A stretch of DNA of 64,000 nt from JAUIKM01 sp964445695 (lineage in GTDB: Bacteria > Bacteroidota > Ignavibacteria > Kapaibacteriales > UBA7675). The stretch is from the NCBI GenBank assembly GCA_964445695.1, contig CAYULF010000012.1:62001-126000 (forward strand). The letters run 5' to 3'. Under the pieces are notes generated by a model that saw only the letters and a program-made list of their open reading frames with translations, ran no database searches and was not told the DNA's origin. Shown here piece by piece: positions 20,412 to 28,346 of the stretch. The position numbers were made by a program, and so were the translations under genes. Numbering within the stretch: position 1 is the stretch's first letter; each line of letters starts with the position of its first letter.

Positions 20412-21203
20412 ATGAAAAATTCTGCCACTCCGGACACGGAAAAAGCTGCGGTACGGCTCGAAGGTCGGCTGAGCGTTATGGGTGCTCTGGCCGGTGGACG
20501 CCGTAAAATCGAGCGTCTGTTTGTGGATCGCGCCATGGACGAACGCCGCAAATTTGAATTGAAGGACGCGGCCTGGCGCGCGGGCGTTAAAATCGAGTGG
20601 CGCAAACGTCCCGATCTGGACAACATGACGGGCAGCAAACAACACGGCGGCGTTCTGGCTCTGGCCGGTCTGCGCAGCGACCCCGCGCTTAAAGAGCTCA
20701 CCGAAACGGACAACCTGCGATTTGTCGTAATGCTGGACGGCGTCGAAGATCCCTACAGCTATGGTCACTGCGTGCGTGCCTTTTATACGGCCGGCGTCGA
20801 CCTGCTCATTCGTTCGCCGCGAGAGTGGGGCGCCGCCGAAGCCACGATTGCGCGTGCTTCCGGCGGTTGCAGCGAACTGATCAACACGGCCGTGGCCGAG
20901 GTTCAGCCGGCGGCCGACTGGTGCCGCGAGCGCGGTTTTCAGATCCTCACAAGCGCCAAAACCGAGAACAGCGTCAGCCTGTTTGACGTGGAATTCGGCG
21001 CTAAAAACTGTCTGCTCGTCGGCGGCGAAAAACGCGGCGTTACGCGATCGTTCCTTACGGCGGCCGACAAAGTCATCAGCATTCCTTATGGCCGCGAAAC
21101 GGAGATCTCGCTCGGCACCGTGGCGGCCGGGTCGATTCTGGCCTACGAAGTCATGCGTCGCGCGGGTATTGACGGCTCTTCAACGGGCTCCGAAACCGAT
21201 TGA
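20412..21203 (+). CDS. SpoU-family (TrmH/RlmB-like) RNA 2'-O-ribose methyltransferase
   Basis: 263 residues. An N-terminal substrate-binding domain (RLEGRLSVMGALAGGRRKIERLFVDRAM) precedes the knotted SPOUT domain, with motif 1 LDGVEDPYSYGHCVRAFYTAG, motif 2 LLVGGEKRGVTRSFL and motif 3 IPYGRETEISLGTVAAGSILAYE. Motif 3 usually reads SLNVSVA; here it is SLGTVAA, a departure at a residue near the SAM site. Motif 1 has DPYSYGHC instead of the usual DPxNxGxI. The knot fold is clear, but whether rRNA or tRNA is the target, and whether activity is normal, is uncertain. Confidence 0.82.
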   Translation: MKNSATPDTEKAAVRLEGRLSVMGALAGGRRKIERLFVDRAMDERRKFELKDAAWRAGVKIEWRKRPDLDNMTGSKQHGGVLALAGLRSDPALKELTETDNLRFVVMLDGVEDPYSYGHCVRAFYTAGVDLLIRSPREWGAAEATIARASGGCSELINTAVAEVQPAADWCRERGFQILTSAKTENSVSLFDVEFGAKNCLLVGGEKRGVTRSFLTAADKVISIPYGRETEISLGTVAAGSILAYEVMRRAGIDGSSTGSETD

Positions 21204-21669
21204 ACGTAGCTTGATTACAGCGCCGCAAGCGCGGCTCGTTTTCTGACCATCCTGTTTGTCACGGTGTTGCCGGTTGCGCGTCGTCGTGGCGATTTTCTTG
21301 AGTTGCGCAGTCTCAAATGACCTCCCGGCGTCCCACTGCACAACGATCAGTTCAAGATGTCGCTTAACCGCGTTTTCATGCCCGTTCACAGTTGAAAGTG
21401 ATGCGTTCGCGTTTTTGTGCTTGAATCCCGAGCTCGTCACCACCATGTTGCATGTGATGAGCCGTCGGAAGGTCCAAATGCGCGGAATAATAGGCGGCGT
21501 GAAATTGCTGTATCTTTGTCAACGAGTACCGACAATGTTTGTCGGTACTTGCACAGATAGAGACATGCGCGCCGCTTGAGGGTTAATGCTCCGAATACCC
21601 TTTCAAAACTCCGTGCCCGCGGAAAATTGCGCGTCTCCAGTATTCTGAGAAACATCGAACGCACAACTC
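21204..21669. other. Leader region of the large secreted protein gene
   Basis: 466 bases. It contains a short minus-strand fragment of family A (CTGTTTGTCACGG around 21251-21265), a TATCTTTG box at 21511-21518 and a perfect hairpin (21523-21551). No gene is evident. Confidence 0.55.
21511..21551 (+). promoter_or_regulatory. TATCTTTG box followed by a 13-bp hairpin
   Basis: TATCTTTG (21511-21518) fits the -7 element TAnnTTTG of Bacteroidota promoters, though no TTTG lies 19-20 bases upstream. Five bases later a stem of 13 pairs (21523-21535 with 21539-21551, one G-U, three-base loop) would form at the very start of the transcript. There is no T tract, so an operator or an mRNA-protecting 5' hairpin is more likely than a terminator. 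Confidence 0.5.
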
Positions 21670-24567
21670 ATGGTAAAACTCACTCTGCCTGCAGCAGCTC
21701 TTTGTGCACTCTTGTTCTGCCTTCCACTGAATGCACAGAATGAAGCGAACCATTGGTATTTCGGTATCAATATCGGTATTGAATTCAAGCCGGAAGGAAT
21801 AGATACCGTCGGCGAATGGTCGAATTTTGTTGCGACCGAAGGCGGTGCAACCTATTCACACCCTCAAACGGGCGCGTTGCTGTTTTACACTGACGGCATG
21901 ATTGTATGGGGGGCTGATCATGGCATCATGCCCGGCAGCGATTACGAACTGGTTCCCGGTTCTACGCCTTCAAACTTTATTTCCCGTTCTACGACCCAGT
22001 CAGCTCTGGTTGTACCGCATCCTGGCGACCCGAATATCTACTACGTTTTTAATCCCGGAAACTACACAAGCGCCGGTGTTGACCGCAACGATCTGGATCT
22101 GAATCAGCCTTTCCTCGACTACTTTCTGTATACCTCCTACAGCGTCGTGGACATGCGTCTGCGCGGTGGCCTCGGCGATGTTGTTGAACGTGTTGCGCTC
22201 AATCCAAAAATTGAAATGAGCGAGCGCATCAGCGGTACGATTGATTGTATCGATGAAGGTTACTGGGTCGTGACGCGCTCTCTGCGCAACAACACCTATT
22301 TCAGTTATCGTGTGACGGCTGACGGTGTGCAGATGGATCCGGTAGTTTCAGAAGTTGGCTTCCAGGCGATCGGCAATGATGTTAACGGCGTCGGCCAGAT
22401 GAAGATTTCGCCCGACGGTTCGATGCTGGCGGTGGCATACGACAGTTTTAACGACGTGGCCTTTGAACTGCTCGACTTTAATCGTGCGTCGGGGCGCGTT
22501 TCCAACTCGCGTATCATCAATGCACCAGTTTCACCCTTTACCAACAGTGTTGTCAAGCAGATTTACGGACTGACGTTTTCGCCGCAGTGTAAAAACCTCT
22601 TTGTGAGCAGCCGCACGGGTTCTGTCCTGCAATTCTCGCTGCAGAATCGCGATGCCGCGTCCATCCAGAGTTCGATGGAATTTCTAGCCGATGCGCAGGA
22701 CTTTGATTATCGCTCAATGCAGATTGCGCCCGACAATTCCATCTACATTTCAAAGAACTCGCGTCGTGAGCTGGCTGCTATTCGCGATCCCGACAATTCA
22801 CCGAGATTTGTCGCCGATGCCGATATTGTTGGTCAGATTTTTCCTGCGCGTCAGAGTACTGCCGGCCTGCCGAATTTTATGGACCACATCTTTGGTCCAG
22901 CAAAACTCAATCCCGACTGCGACCGCATTTTTGCAGGTTTTGATGTTTCCGCACTCGAAATATGTGAAGGCGATTGCATCGACATCTCCAATACCACCAA
23001 CGGCGATGCCGAAAACTGGCGCTGGGAATTCCCGGGTGCAAACCCCGCTTCCAGCGACCAGCGCGAGCCCGGAACAATCTGTTTTCCGCAGGCGGGCGAG
23101 TTTGAAATCAAACTCATTGCGATTCATCCCGTTGTGGACGACACTGCCCGGCGCACGATACGCGTACTTAAACGCACCAGCATAGAAATCGCCGGCCCGG
23201 AGCAAATCTCGATTTGTGAAGGCGCCGAGGTTGAACTGACTGTTGAAGCCGACGAAGGCGATATCATCTGGTCGCCCGCCGAAGACATTGACGACATCAA
23301 CTCTCGCACGCCGAAATTAACGCCGCAGGTAACCAGGTGGTACAAAGTGCGCCTCGAAGCGCCCAACGCCTGCGAAGTCGTTGAAGATTCAATTCTGGTC
23401 ACGGTCGCAGAACTGCCGGAACTGCTCGTCACGCCGCCTCCGCCGACATGTGAAGGCGAGCAGGTGCGTGTTAACGTTTCGGGCGCCGACACTTATAACT
23501 GGAGTCCGCGCGAGCTGTTTGACGATCCGAATTCATCCGGCCCCCTGCTGACGGCTCGCGCCGGAACGACCTACTCCGTTACCGGCCGCAATGCAACTAC
23601 CGGCTGCAGCCGCACGGAAACATTTACCGTTGTTGCATTGCCTCTGCCTGCCGCACAGGCTGCACCCGCTTTTGAAATCTGCTACGGCGATGCCGTGCAG
23701 TTGAGCGCTTCCGGCGGCACCCGCTATGAGTGGTCGCCGCGCACCGGTCTCGATGACTTCACGAGTCCCACGCCTACTGCGACTCCTGATGTCAGCACGG
23801 AGTACACGGTCGCCGTGTTTAACGATGAGGGATGTTCACAGGAACTGCCGGTAAATGTTGTTGTCAATGATTCCGTCGACATTGTCCTGCGCCTGCCGGA
23901 CGAACAGCTGACCGAGCCGGGCAGCAAGGATAGCATCGCCGTCGTCATTGAAGTGCCGGCCGCACGTCTGCCCTTGATCGCTGTGCAGATACAATTTGAT
24001 ATCGTGATCGATAAAACATTCATGCGGGTTGAAGGCGTCGGCGGCGACCTGCCGTTTACAATCGACGTTGGACCCGAACAGCAGACAATTACGGTCACTT
24101 ACACGGGCGACATCACTTCACCTCAATTGCTGTTAACTCAGCTGATCGGAACGGCACTGTTAAACGACCGGCAGACGACCGACGTGAGAATTGAAAACGT
24201 GCGGACCGATCTTGGCGACGCACTCTGCCCTCGGATTGAGGTGCAAAACGGCCGCTTCGGCATCCACGAATACTGCCTTGGCTACGCCGTCGTCTGGCGC
24301 ACTTTGCTGGGTGTTCAGGTGCGCGGTAATCCTGTAGAGGGTTCTACGGTTCACTGTGATATTAACATGCCTTCGGCGGGCGATCCGGTGGAGCTTGAAC
24401 TGTTAAACAGCGTTGGTACCGTGGTGCTGCGTCGCCGTCTGAGCAACGACGGTACAAAGCAGGTCGAACTTGACATCGACGCGTCGGAGCTCGCATCCGG
24501 CGTGTATTTTATCGCTGTTCGATCGACCTGGCAATCCGACATGCAAGCGTTCCTTCTGACGCGTTGA
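21670..24567 (+). CDS. Large secreted multi-domain protein with PKD/Ig-like repeats and T9SS sorting domain
   Basis: 965 residues. A signal peptide (VKLTLPAAALCALLFCLPLNAQ) is followed by a propeller-like region (about residues 25-410), a PKD-like domain (about 415-490, ISNTTNGDAENWRWEFPG), Ig-like segments each opening with ICEG/TCEG/ICYG and containing YxWSP (about 495-750), a cohesin-like domain (about 755-880) and an 80-residue C-terminal sorting domain (GNPVEGSTVHCDI to the end, ELASGVYFIAV). This marks export by the type IX system and surface attachment. The architecture resembles gliding-motility and adhesion proteins of Bacteroidota; the ligand is unknown. Confidence 0.85.
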   Translation: MVKLTLPAAALCALLFCLPLNAQNEANHWYFGINIGIEFKPEGIDTVGEWSNFVATEGGATYSHPQTGALLFYTDGMIVWGADHGIMPGSDYELVPGSTPSNFISRSTTQSALVVPHPGDPNIYYVFNPGNYTSAGVDRNDLDLNQPFLDYFLYTSYSVVDMRLRGGLGDVVERVALNPKIEMSERISGTIDCIDEGYWVVTRSLRNNTYFSYRVTADGVQMDPVVSEVGFQAIGNDVNGVGQMKISPDGSMLAVAYDSFNDVAFELLDFNRASGRVSNSRIINAPVSPFTNSVVKQIYGLTFSPQCKNLFVSSRTGSVLQFSLQNRDAASIQSSMEFLADAQDFDYRSMQIAPDNSIYISKNSRRELAAIRDPDNSPRFVADADIVGQIFPARQSTAGLPNFMDHIFGPAKLNPDCDRIFAGFDVSALEICEGDCIDISNTTNGDAENWRWEFPGANPASSDQREPGTICFPQAGEFEIKLIAIHPVVDDTARRTIRVLKRTSIEIAGPEQISICEGAEVELTVEADEGDIIWSPAEDIDDINSRTPKLTPQVTRWYKVRLEAPNACEVVEDSILVTVAELPELLVTPPPPTCEGEQVRVNVSGADTYNWSPRELFDDPNSSGPLLTARAGTTYSVTGRNATTGCSRTETFTVVALPLPAAQAAPAFEICYGDAVQLSASGGTRYEWSPRTGLDDFTSPTPTATPDVSTEYTVAVFNDEGCSQELPVNVVVNDSVDIVLRLPDEQLTEPGSKDSIAVVIEVPAARLPLIAVQIQFDIVIDKTFMRVEGVGGDLPFTIDVGPEQQTITVTYTGDITSPQLLLTQLIGTALLNDRQTTDVRIENVRTDLGDALCPRIEVQNGRFGIHEYCLGYAVVWRTLLGVQVRGNPVEGSTVHCDINMPSAGDPVELELLNSVGTVVLRRRLSNDGTKQVELDIDASELASGVYFIAVRSTWQSDMQAFLLTR

Positions 24568-24597
24568 CACTTACTCCGGCGACCTGCTGCCCGCAAG

Positions 24598-24664
24598 CGG
24601 GCCAAACAAAGTAAAAAAGCGAGGCCGCAGGCCGCTGCAATCAGGGCGTGTTTTCGCGATCTGA
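24598..24664 (+). repeat. Family A repeat with an opposed half-copy
   Basis: GCCAAACAAAGTAAAAAAGC, GAGGCCGCAGGCC (stem GGCC/GGCC) and GCGATCTGAG. A minus-strand A-rich block (CTTGTTTGTCATGCGG, 24680-24696) follows at once, so the element may be a pair of half-copies facing each other, as at 3021/3201. It lies between the tail-to-tail ends of the T9SS protein and the second helical protein. Confidence 0.6.
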
Positions 24665-24723
24665 GTTTAATAAAGCCCTTCTTGTTTGTCATGCGGAGTA
24701 AGGTGACAAACCGCACAGCGGTT

Positions 24724-26292
24724 TCAGGTCAATGCGTTGCGGCGTCGAAAGAGCGTCCGCGGGTCGCGCAGTGTGTCGGGCCGAGCGCCTGCCGTAAACA
24801 CCTCCGCAATTGAAGTGTGCCGCAGCTTGCTTTCCGTCCAGAACAAAAGCTCCGGCAAACCCGGCGCCGGAGCTCCGTCCGCCAGATCCAGGATGTCCAT
24901 CAGTTTGCCATGTAAATCAGTCAGCAGTTGCCTGGTCAGTCCATGACCCGACAATGCCTGTTGAATGCACGCTGCAAAAGCCGGACCGTAGGCAGGGGCG
25001 GAGTGCTCCGCCTGAAGTTGTTGACGCATCGAGACCAGTAGTCTGTCGAGCAGGTCAAAGTCCTCCAACTCAAAATGCAGCAAGAGGCGCAGCACCTTCG
25101 CCGCATCGCGTATGTCGCCGCGCACCGACTCGTGCCGCGCGTCCAGCACCTCCAGCAGAGCCGAAAGTGCGCGTGAATTCTCGCCTTTTAACAACAATGC
25201 CACGGCGCAGTTGAAGTACAGCATCAGACGCCGGCCGGGGTTGAGGCGTGCGCCGTGCCGTTGCAGACCGCCGAGGATGACGGGCACGAGTTCGAGCGCT
25301 TCGTTTAACATTCCGCGGTTCAGGTGAAAACTCAGCTCCAGAAAGCCGACGCGATCCAGCCGGAAAAACTCGCCGTCGCGCAGTTTGTTGTTTAAGCCGA
25401 TGATCCGATTGAGCAAAGCGGCAAACTGGTCCGTGCGGCGTTCCGCGATGCAACAGGTCAGGTAATTGCAAACGTCGGCGCTGAATACCGCTACCGCATC
25501 GTCGATGCGCTGCGGATCGCTCTGCCAGTGGTCGACGACGCGTTTATACCAGCTGAGCGCAGCACCGAGTCGCCCCTGGATCCATGCGTAAAAGGCGTGC
25601 GCTTTTAACAAATGCAGGCGCGCAGTAAAAGAACTCACCGCATCGATGTCGGTCATCAGCGGGTCCTGCATCAGTTGGTCCAGGCGCTCCGTTCCCGTGC
25701 CCGAATTCACGAGTCCTGGTTTGTATGCGGCCGCGTAAAACATCCCGACCTGGTCCAGATACACATTGGCGTGAGTGCAGTCGGCCAGCGTTTGTTTAAC
25801 TGCGGCGGCGTTCTCCCGCATGTGTTGTTCAAACTCCGCGGGAATCAGGCGCAGCAGAACACGGCGTCGCCATTGCAGGGCCCGCAGCAGCGTCGCGTGC
25901 AGTTCAAAACGTCGCGCTTCAGAGCAGATATTATCGCACAGCGCCAGACAGGCCTCCAGCCTCCGTTTGCGATACAAAACGTCCACGTGGCCCAGCCGCC
26001 GCGCCAATCGGTTTTCGACCGAGTCTTCCGCATGCCAGCCGGCCAGGCAGTCCAGCACCTGCTCGTGCAAGCGGTGTTTAAGTGCCGACGGATTTTTTCC
26101 ACCGCATTCCTGCAGCAGCTCGCGCCACTCCGCGTCCGACTTCGGTGACGCTCCGCCCGCCAGTTTCCTGAACAGTTGCAGCGTTGCGCTGTCGCGCGAC
26201 CGCGTGAATGCCGAGGCGTACAAACTGAAATAGCGCTTTTCCTGTTTGCTCATCGACCGTATCAATTCCGGCAGTTCATTGCTGTGTTGCAT
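24724..26292 (-). CDS. Helical protein of unknown function (522 aa), paralog of 3478-5034
   Basis: I start at the ATG at 26290-26292, giving MQHSNELPELIRSMSKQEKR, because this matches the compact start expected; a frame extends 19 codons upstream to 26349. No signal or membrane segment. The early SMSKQEKRYFSLYAS segment, then LFRKLA, a variable linker and a SALKHRLHEQVLDCL helix correspond in order to the 518-residue protein. The rest is a chain of Leu/Ala/Arg-rich helices like TPR repeats. A SxxEKRYFxLY start is, to my memory, a recurrent unknown family in Bacteroidota. Function unknown; it is divergent from the orphan pair 26546-28033. Confidence 0.78.
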   Translation of the reverse strand: MQHSNELPELIRSMSKQEKRYFSLYASAFTRSRDSATLQLFRKLAGGASPKSDAEWRELLQECGGKNPSALKHRLHEQVLDCLAGWHAEDSVENRLARRLGHVDVLYRKRRLEACLALCDNICSEARRFELHATLLRALQWRRRVLLRLIPAEFEQHMRENAAAVKQTLADCTHANVYLDQVGMFYAAAYKPGLVNSGTGTERLDQLMQDPLMTDIDAVSSFTARLHLLKAHAFYAWIQGRLGAALSWYKRVVDHWQSDPQRIDDAVAVFSADVCNYLTCCIAERRTDQFAALLNRIIGLNNKLRDGEFFRLDRVGFLELSFHLNRGMLNEALELVPVILGGLQRHGARLNPGRRLMLYFNCAVALLLKGENSRALSALLEVLDARHESVRGDIRDAAKVLRLLLHFELEDFDLLDRLLVSMRQQLQAEHSAPAYGPAFAACIQQALSGHGLTRQLLTDLHGKLMDILDLADGAPAPGLPELLFWTESKLRHTSIAEVFTAGARPDTLRDPRTLFRRRNALT

Positions 26293-26545
26293 GTCAGGTC
26301 CGGTATGTTGCAGGGGGCTGCAATTCATTGCAATTGGAAATTTATGCAATCGAGCTGAAAACCGGCTGGTAATGGTCGAAAAATCACGGAAAACGCCGTT
26401 TGTTCTGGTTGTCGCCGCACTGGAAATGAGAGAATAGCACGCGTCCGGGTTTCCCGGGCGGAGTCCCCGGGGCTAGATTTGACGGAGAAAAGGCGATCAC
26501 AGGAATCGCATTGTTGGACTTCTTAACACAAAGGAAAAACGAGCC

Positions 26546-27358
26546 ATGTCGGATCAATCTCGTTTTGCGGTGAAATCAGTTTATACCAAAAAGGGCGACG
26601 ACGCTTTACGCGGAGGCTGGCTGGGCGACGGCTTCACAGCTCGACTCGCGGCCGGTTCATTGCTGCCCGGCTCCGGTGAACGGCAGCTGCGTCTGCAGAT
26701 TTTGCCCGATACCGGTCCGCCGGTGTTTAACGAAATCATCGGCAGCGCCGACGTTACGGTTAACGGAGCGATGCCGAGCCTGCCGCAGCAGTCGCAGGCG
26801 GCGCTCAACCCGATTGACCTGCCACTCGGCCAATTGCGCTCGGGCAGTTTTGTGCTCAGTTTTATTGACGACGCCCGGCCGAATCACCTGCTGGCGGCTG
26901 GTTCCATTGACCTTCAACTCGATCTCGGTACAATGTCGCTGCCGCTGCTTGGCGATGACGCCGCGCCGGAATCGACCGCTCCGCCTGTGATGCCGCTGAC
27001 GCAACTTAACATGTGGGAGCTTGGACTGCGCAAGTACGAGCCCGGCGTGGGCGTTCTATTCCTGCGTGCATCGGGCATGGGGCCGCAGCAGTTTTATACG
27101 CTCGGTCAGGTCGATATTTCGGCGGCGAGCGAGGGGCAACTCCAGGCCGGGAGCCGTGTGCTTGCACCTGCAAAAAGTACGCATCAGGGCGCGCTGCGCC
27201 AGGTGGACTATTGTATCTGGTTAAACAAGGATGCCGCCGGAACGGACATCTATAATGTCGCCGGTTCACTGCGTTGCAGCTGGACGATTGGCGGGCTGGA
27301 CCTCATTACCAAGGACTTGCGCCCCGATCGTTTCGGGCCGCGGCGAAAGCGCGATTGA
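26546..27358 (+). CDS. Orphan protein, 270 aa
   Basis: 270 residues with AAAGGAAAAA as ribosome site 7-16 bases before the ATG. No signal peptide, membrane segment or known motif. The sequence is rich in Gly, Leu, Pro and Asp with many short beta-like stretches (for example GSFVLSFIDDARPNHLLAAG and YNVAGSLRCSWTIGGLDLI) and two late Cys. It starts 253 bases from the divergent helical protein and is followed, 150 bases later, by a small membrane protein gene on the same strand. I do not recognise the family. Confidence 0.68.
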   Translation: MSDQSRFAVKSVYTKKGDDALRGGWLGDGFTARLAAGSLLPGSGERQLRLQILPDTGPPVFNEIIGSADVTVNGAMPSLPQQSQAALNPIDLPLGQLRSGSFVLSFIDDARPNHLLAAGSIDLQLDLGTMSLPLLGDDAAPESTAPPVMPLTQLNMWELGLRKYEPGVGVLFLRASGMGPQQFYTLGQVDISAASEGQLQAGSRVLAPAKSTHQGALRQVDYCIWLNKDAAGTDIYNVAGSLRCSWTIGGLDLITKDLRPDRFGPRRKRD

Positions 27359-27508
27359 TATTTGCCCCGACATGGCAACGGTTTGGTGCGTCGCATTTGT
27401 CGTAGCGGCGGGTGCGGCGGCCGAACCGATATGTCGTGTTAACTCAGTAAAACCCGACCTGCAAACGGCAGGCCTATTACATATGATGTGTTTAACAGGA
27501 GTAGTTTC

Positions 27509-28033
27509 ATGAAAGCCGAATTGTCATTTGTTCACAATCTCGACAAACATTCTGGCCAGCTGACCCTCAATGACGATGGATCGTTAAGTTACAGCATCGG
27601 TCACGTTAACTGTCAGGGTGTCAAGGTGGATGTGGACGGGACTGTCAGCGCCGCGGATATGCGCAACGTGCAGCTCGCCGACACCCGTGCCCGCGCGGGA
27701 TGGAAGGAGCTTCAGTTTAACGGCATGAACGTTGGTTACGCCGCCAAAATCGACGATCCCGAACGCATTGAGGTGTTTGAGACCTTCAGCGGTGAGGAGA
27801 TTAACATTCGAGTCGCCGGCGTCGACGCAAAAGAAGCTCACAGCGCGCGATTTATCCAGCTGGGACTGGCGGCTGTCGGACTGATTGCCGTCTACACTTA
27901 TGCCGCATATACCGACATGCAATGTCGCCGTCTGGCGCGCGCATGTATGGCCAACGGCTGCCGCAACGTCCGCATGCAGGTCACCGGATACTTCTGGCGT
28001 ACCTGTTCCGTGACCTGTACCGGTTGCCCCTGA
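27509..28033 (+). CDS. Single-span membrane protein with Cys-rich C-terminus, 174 aa
   Basis: The ATG at 27509 is preceded by AGGAG (27497-27501); a GTG seven codons earlier overlaps this site and is less likely. Residues 1-115 are polar and beta-like without a signal peptide. Residues about 117-137 form one membrane segment (FIQLGLAAVGLIAVYTYAAY). The last 37 residues hold six Cys in a basic context (for example CRRLARAC and CSVTCTGC). Such a tail could bind metal or form disulfides if periplasmic. Topology and function are unknown. It is the last gene of the orphan pair. Confidence 0.66.
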   Translation: MKAELSFVHNLDKHSGQLTLNDDGSLSYSIGHVNCQGVKVDVDGTVSAADMRNVQLADTRARAGWKELQFNGMNVGYAAKIDDPERIEVFETFSGEEINIRVAGVDAKEAHSARFIQLGLAAVGLIAVYTYAAYTDMQCRRLARACMANGCRNVRMQVTGYFWRTCSVTCTGCP

Positions 28034-28346
28034 ATGAATCGATCGGGTGGGTGTGTTAATTAAACACAGTCTGCAATGGAGCTGCCGGCCGGCACTTTTT
28101 ATGAAAAGATGTTCACACTCCGTGCAATTGACACTGGCCCCTTTTTCAGTTCCTTTTAAATCCATTTTTGTTTGTCGCGCAGCTGAAAGTTCTGTTTAAG
28201 TGAGTTGCGGCAAATGAGCCGGCGAGTTGTCGGTGTTTCAGCATCCGCAGGTCGATATTACTGGTGAATTCGGGCTGTTCAACGCTAAAATAGTTGCCTA
28301 AGCAACAAAATTGCAATGTGTGACCGATTCTGCGTAATTTCACGGC
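28034..28346. other. Gap with hairpins and repeat fragments
   Basis: 313 bases. TGTGTT/AACACA around 28059-28075 and TGCCGGCCGGCA followed by CTTTTT (28083-28100) make a weak terminator. A minus-oriented family A fragment is at 28165-28194 and the mini-hairpin GTTGC-CTAA-GCAAC at 28293-28306. No gene. Confidence 0.55.
28293..28306. repeat. Mini-hairpin GTTGC-CTAA-GCAAC (family C)
   Basis: A 14-base palindromic element, followed by AAA. Near-identical units, each followed by AATC, occur at 52992-53005 and 53096-53109. Confidence 0.5.
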
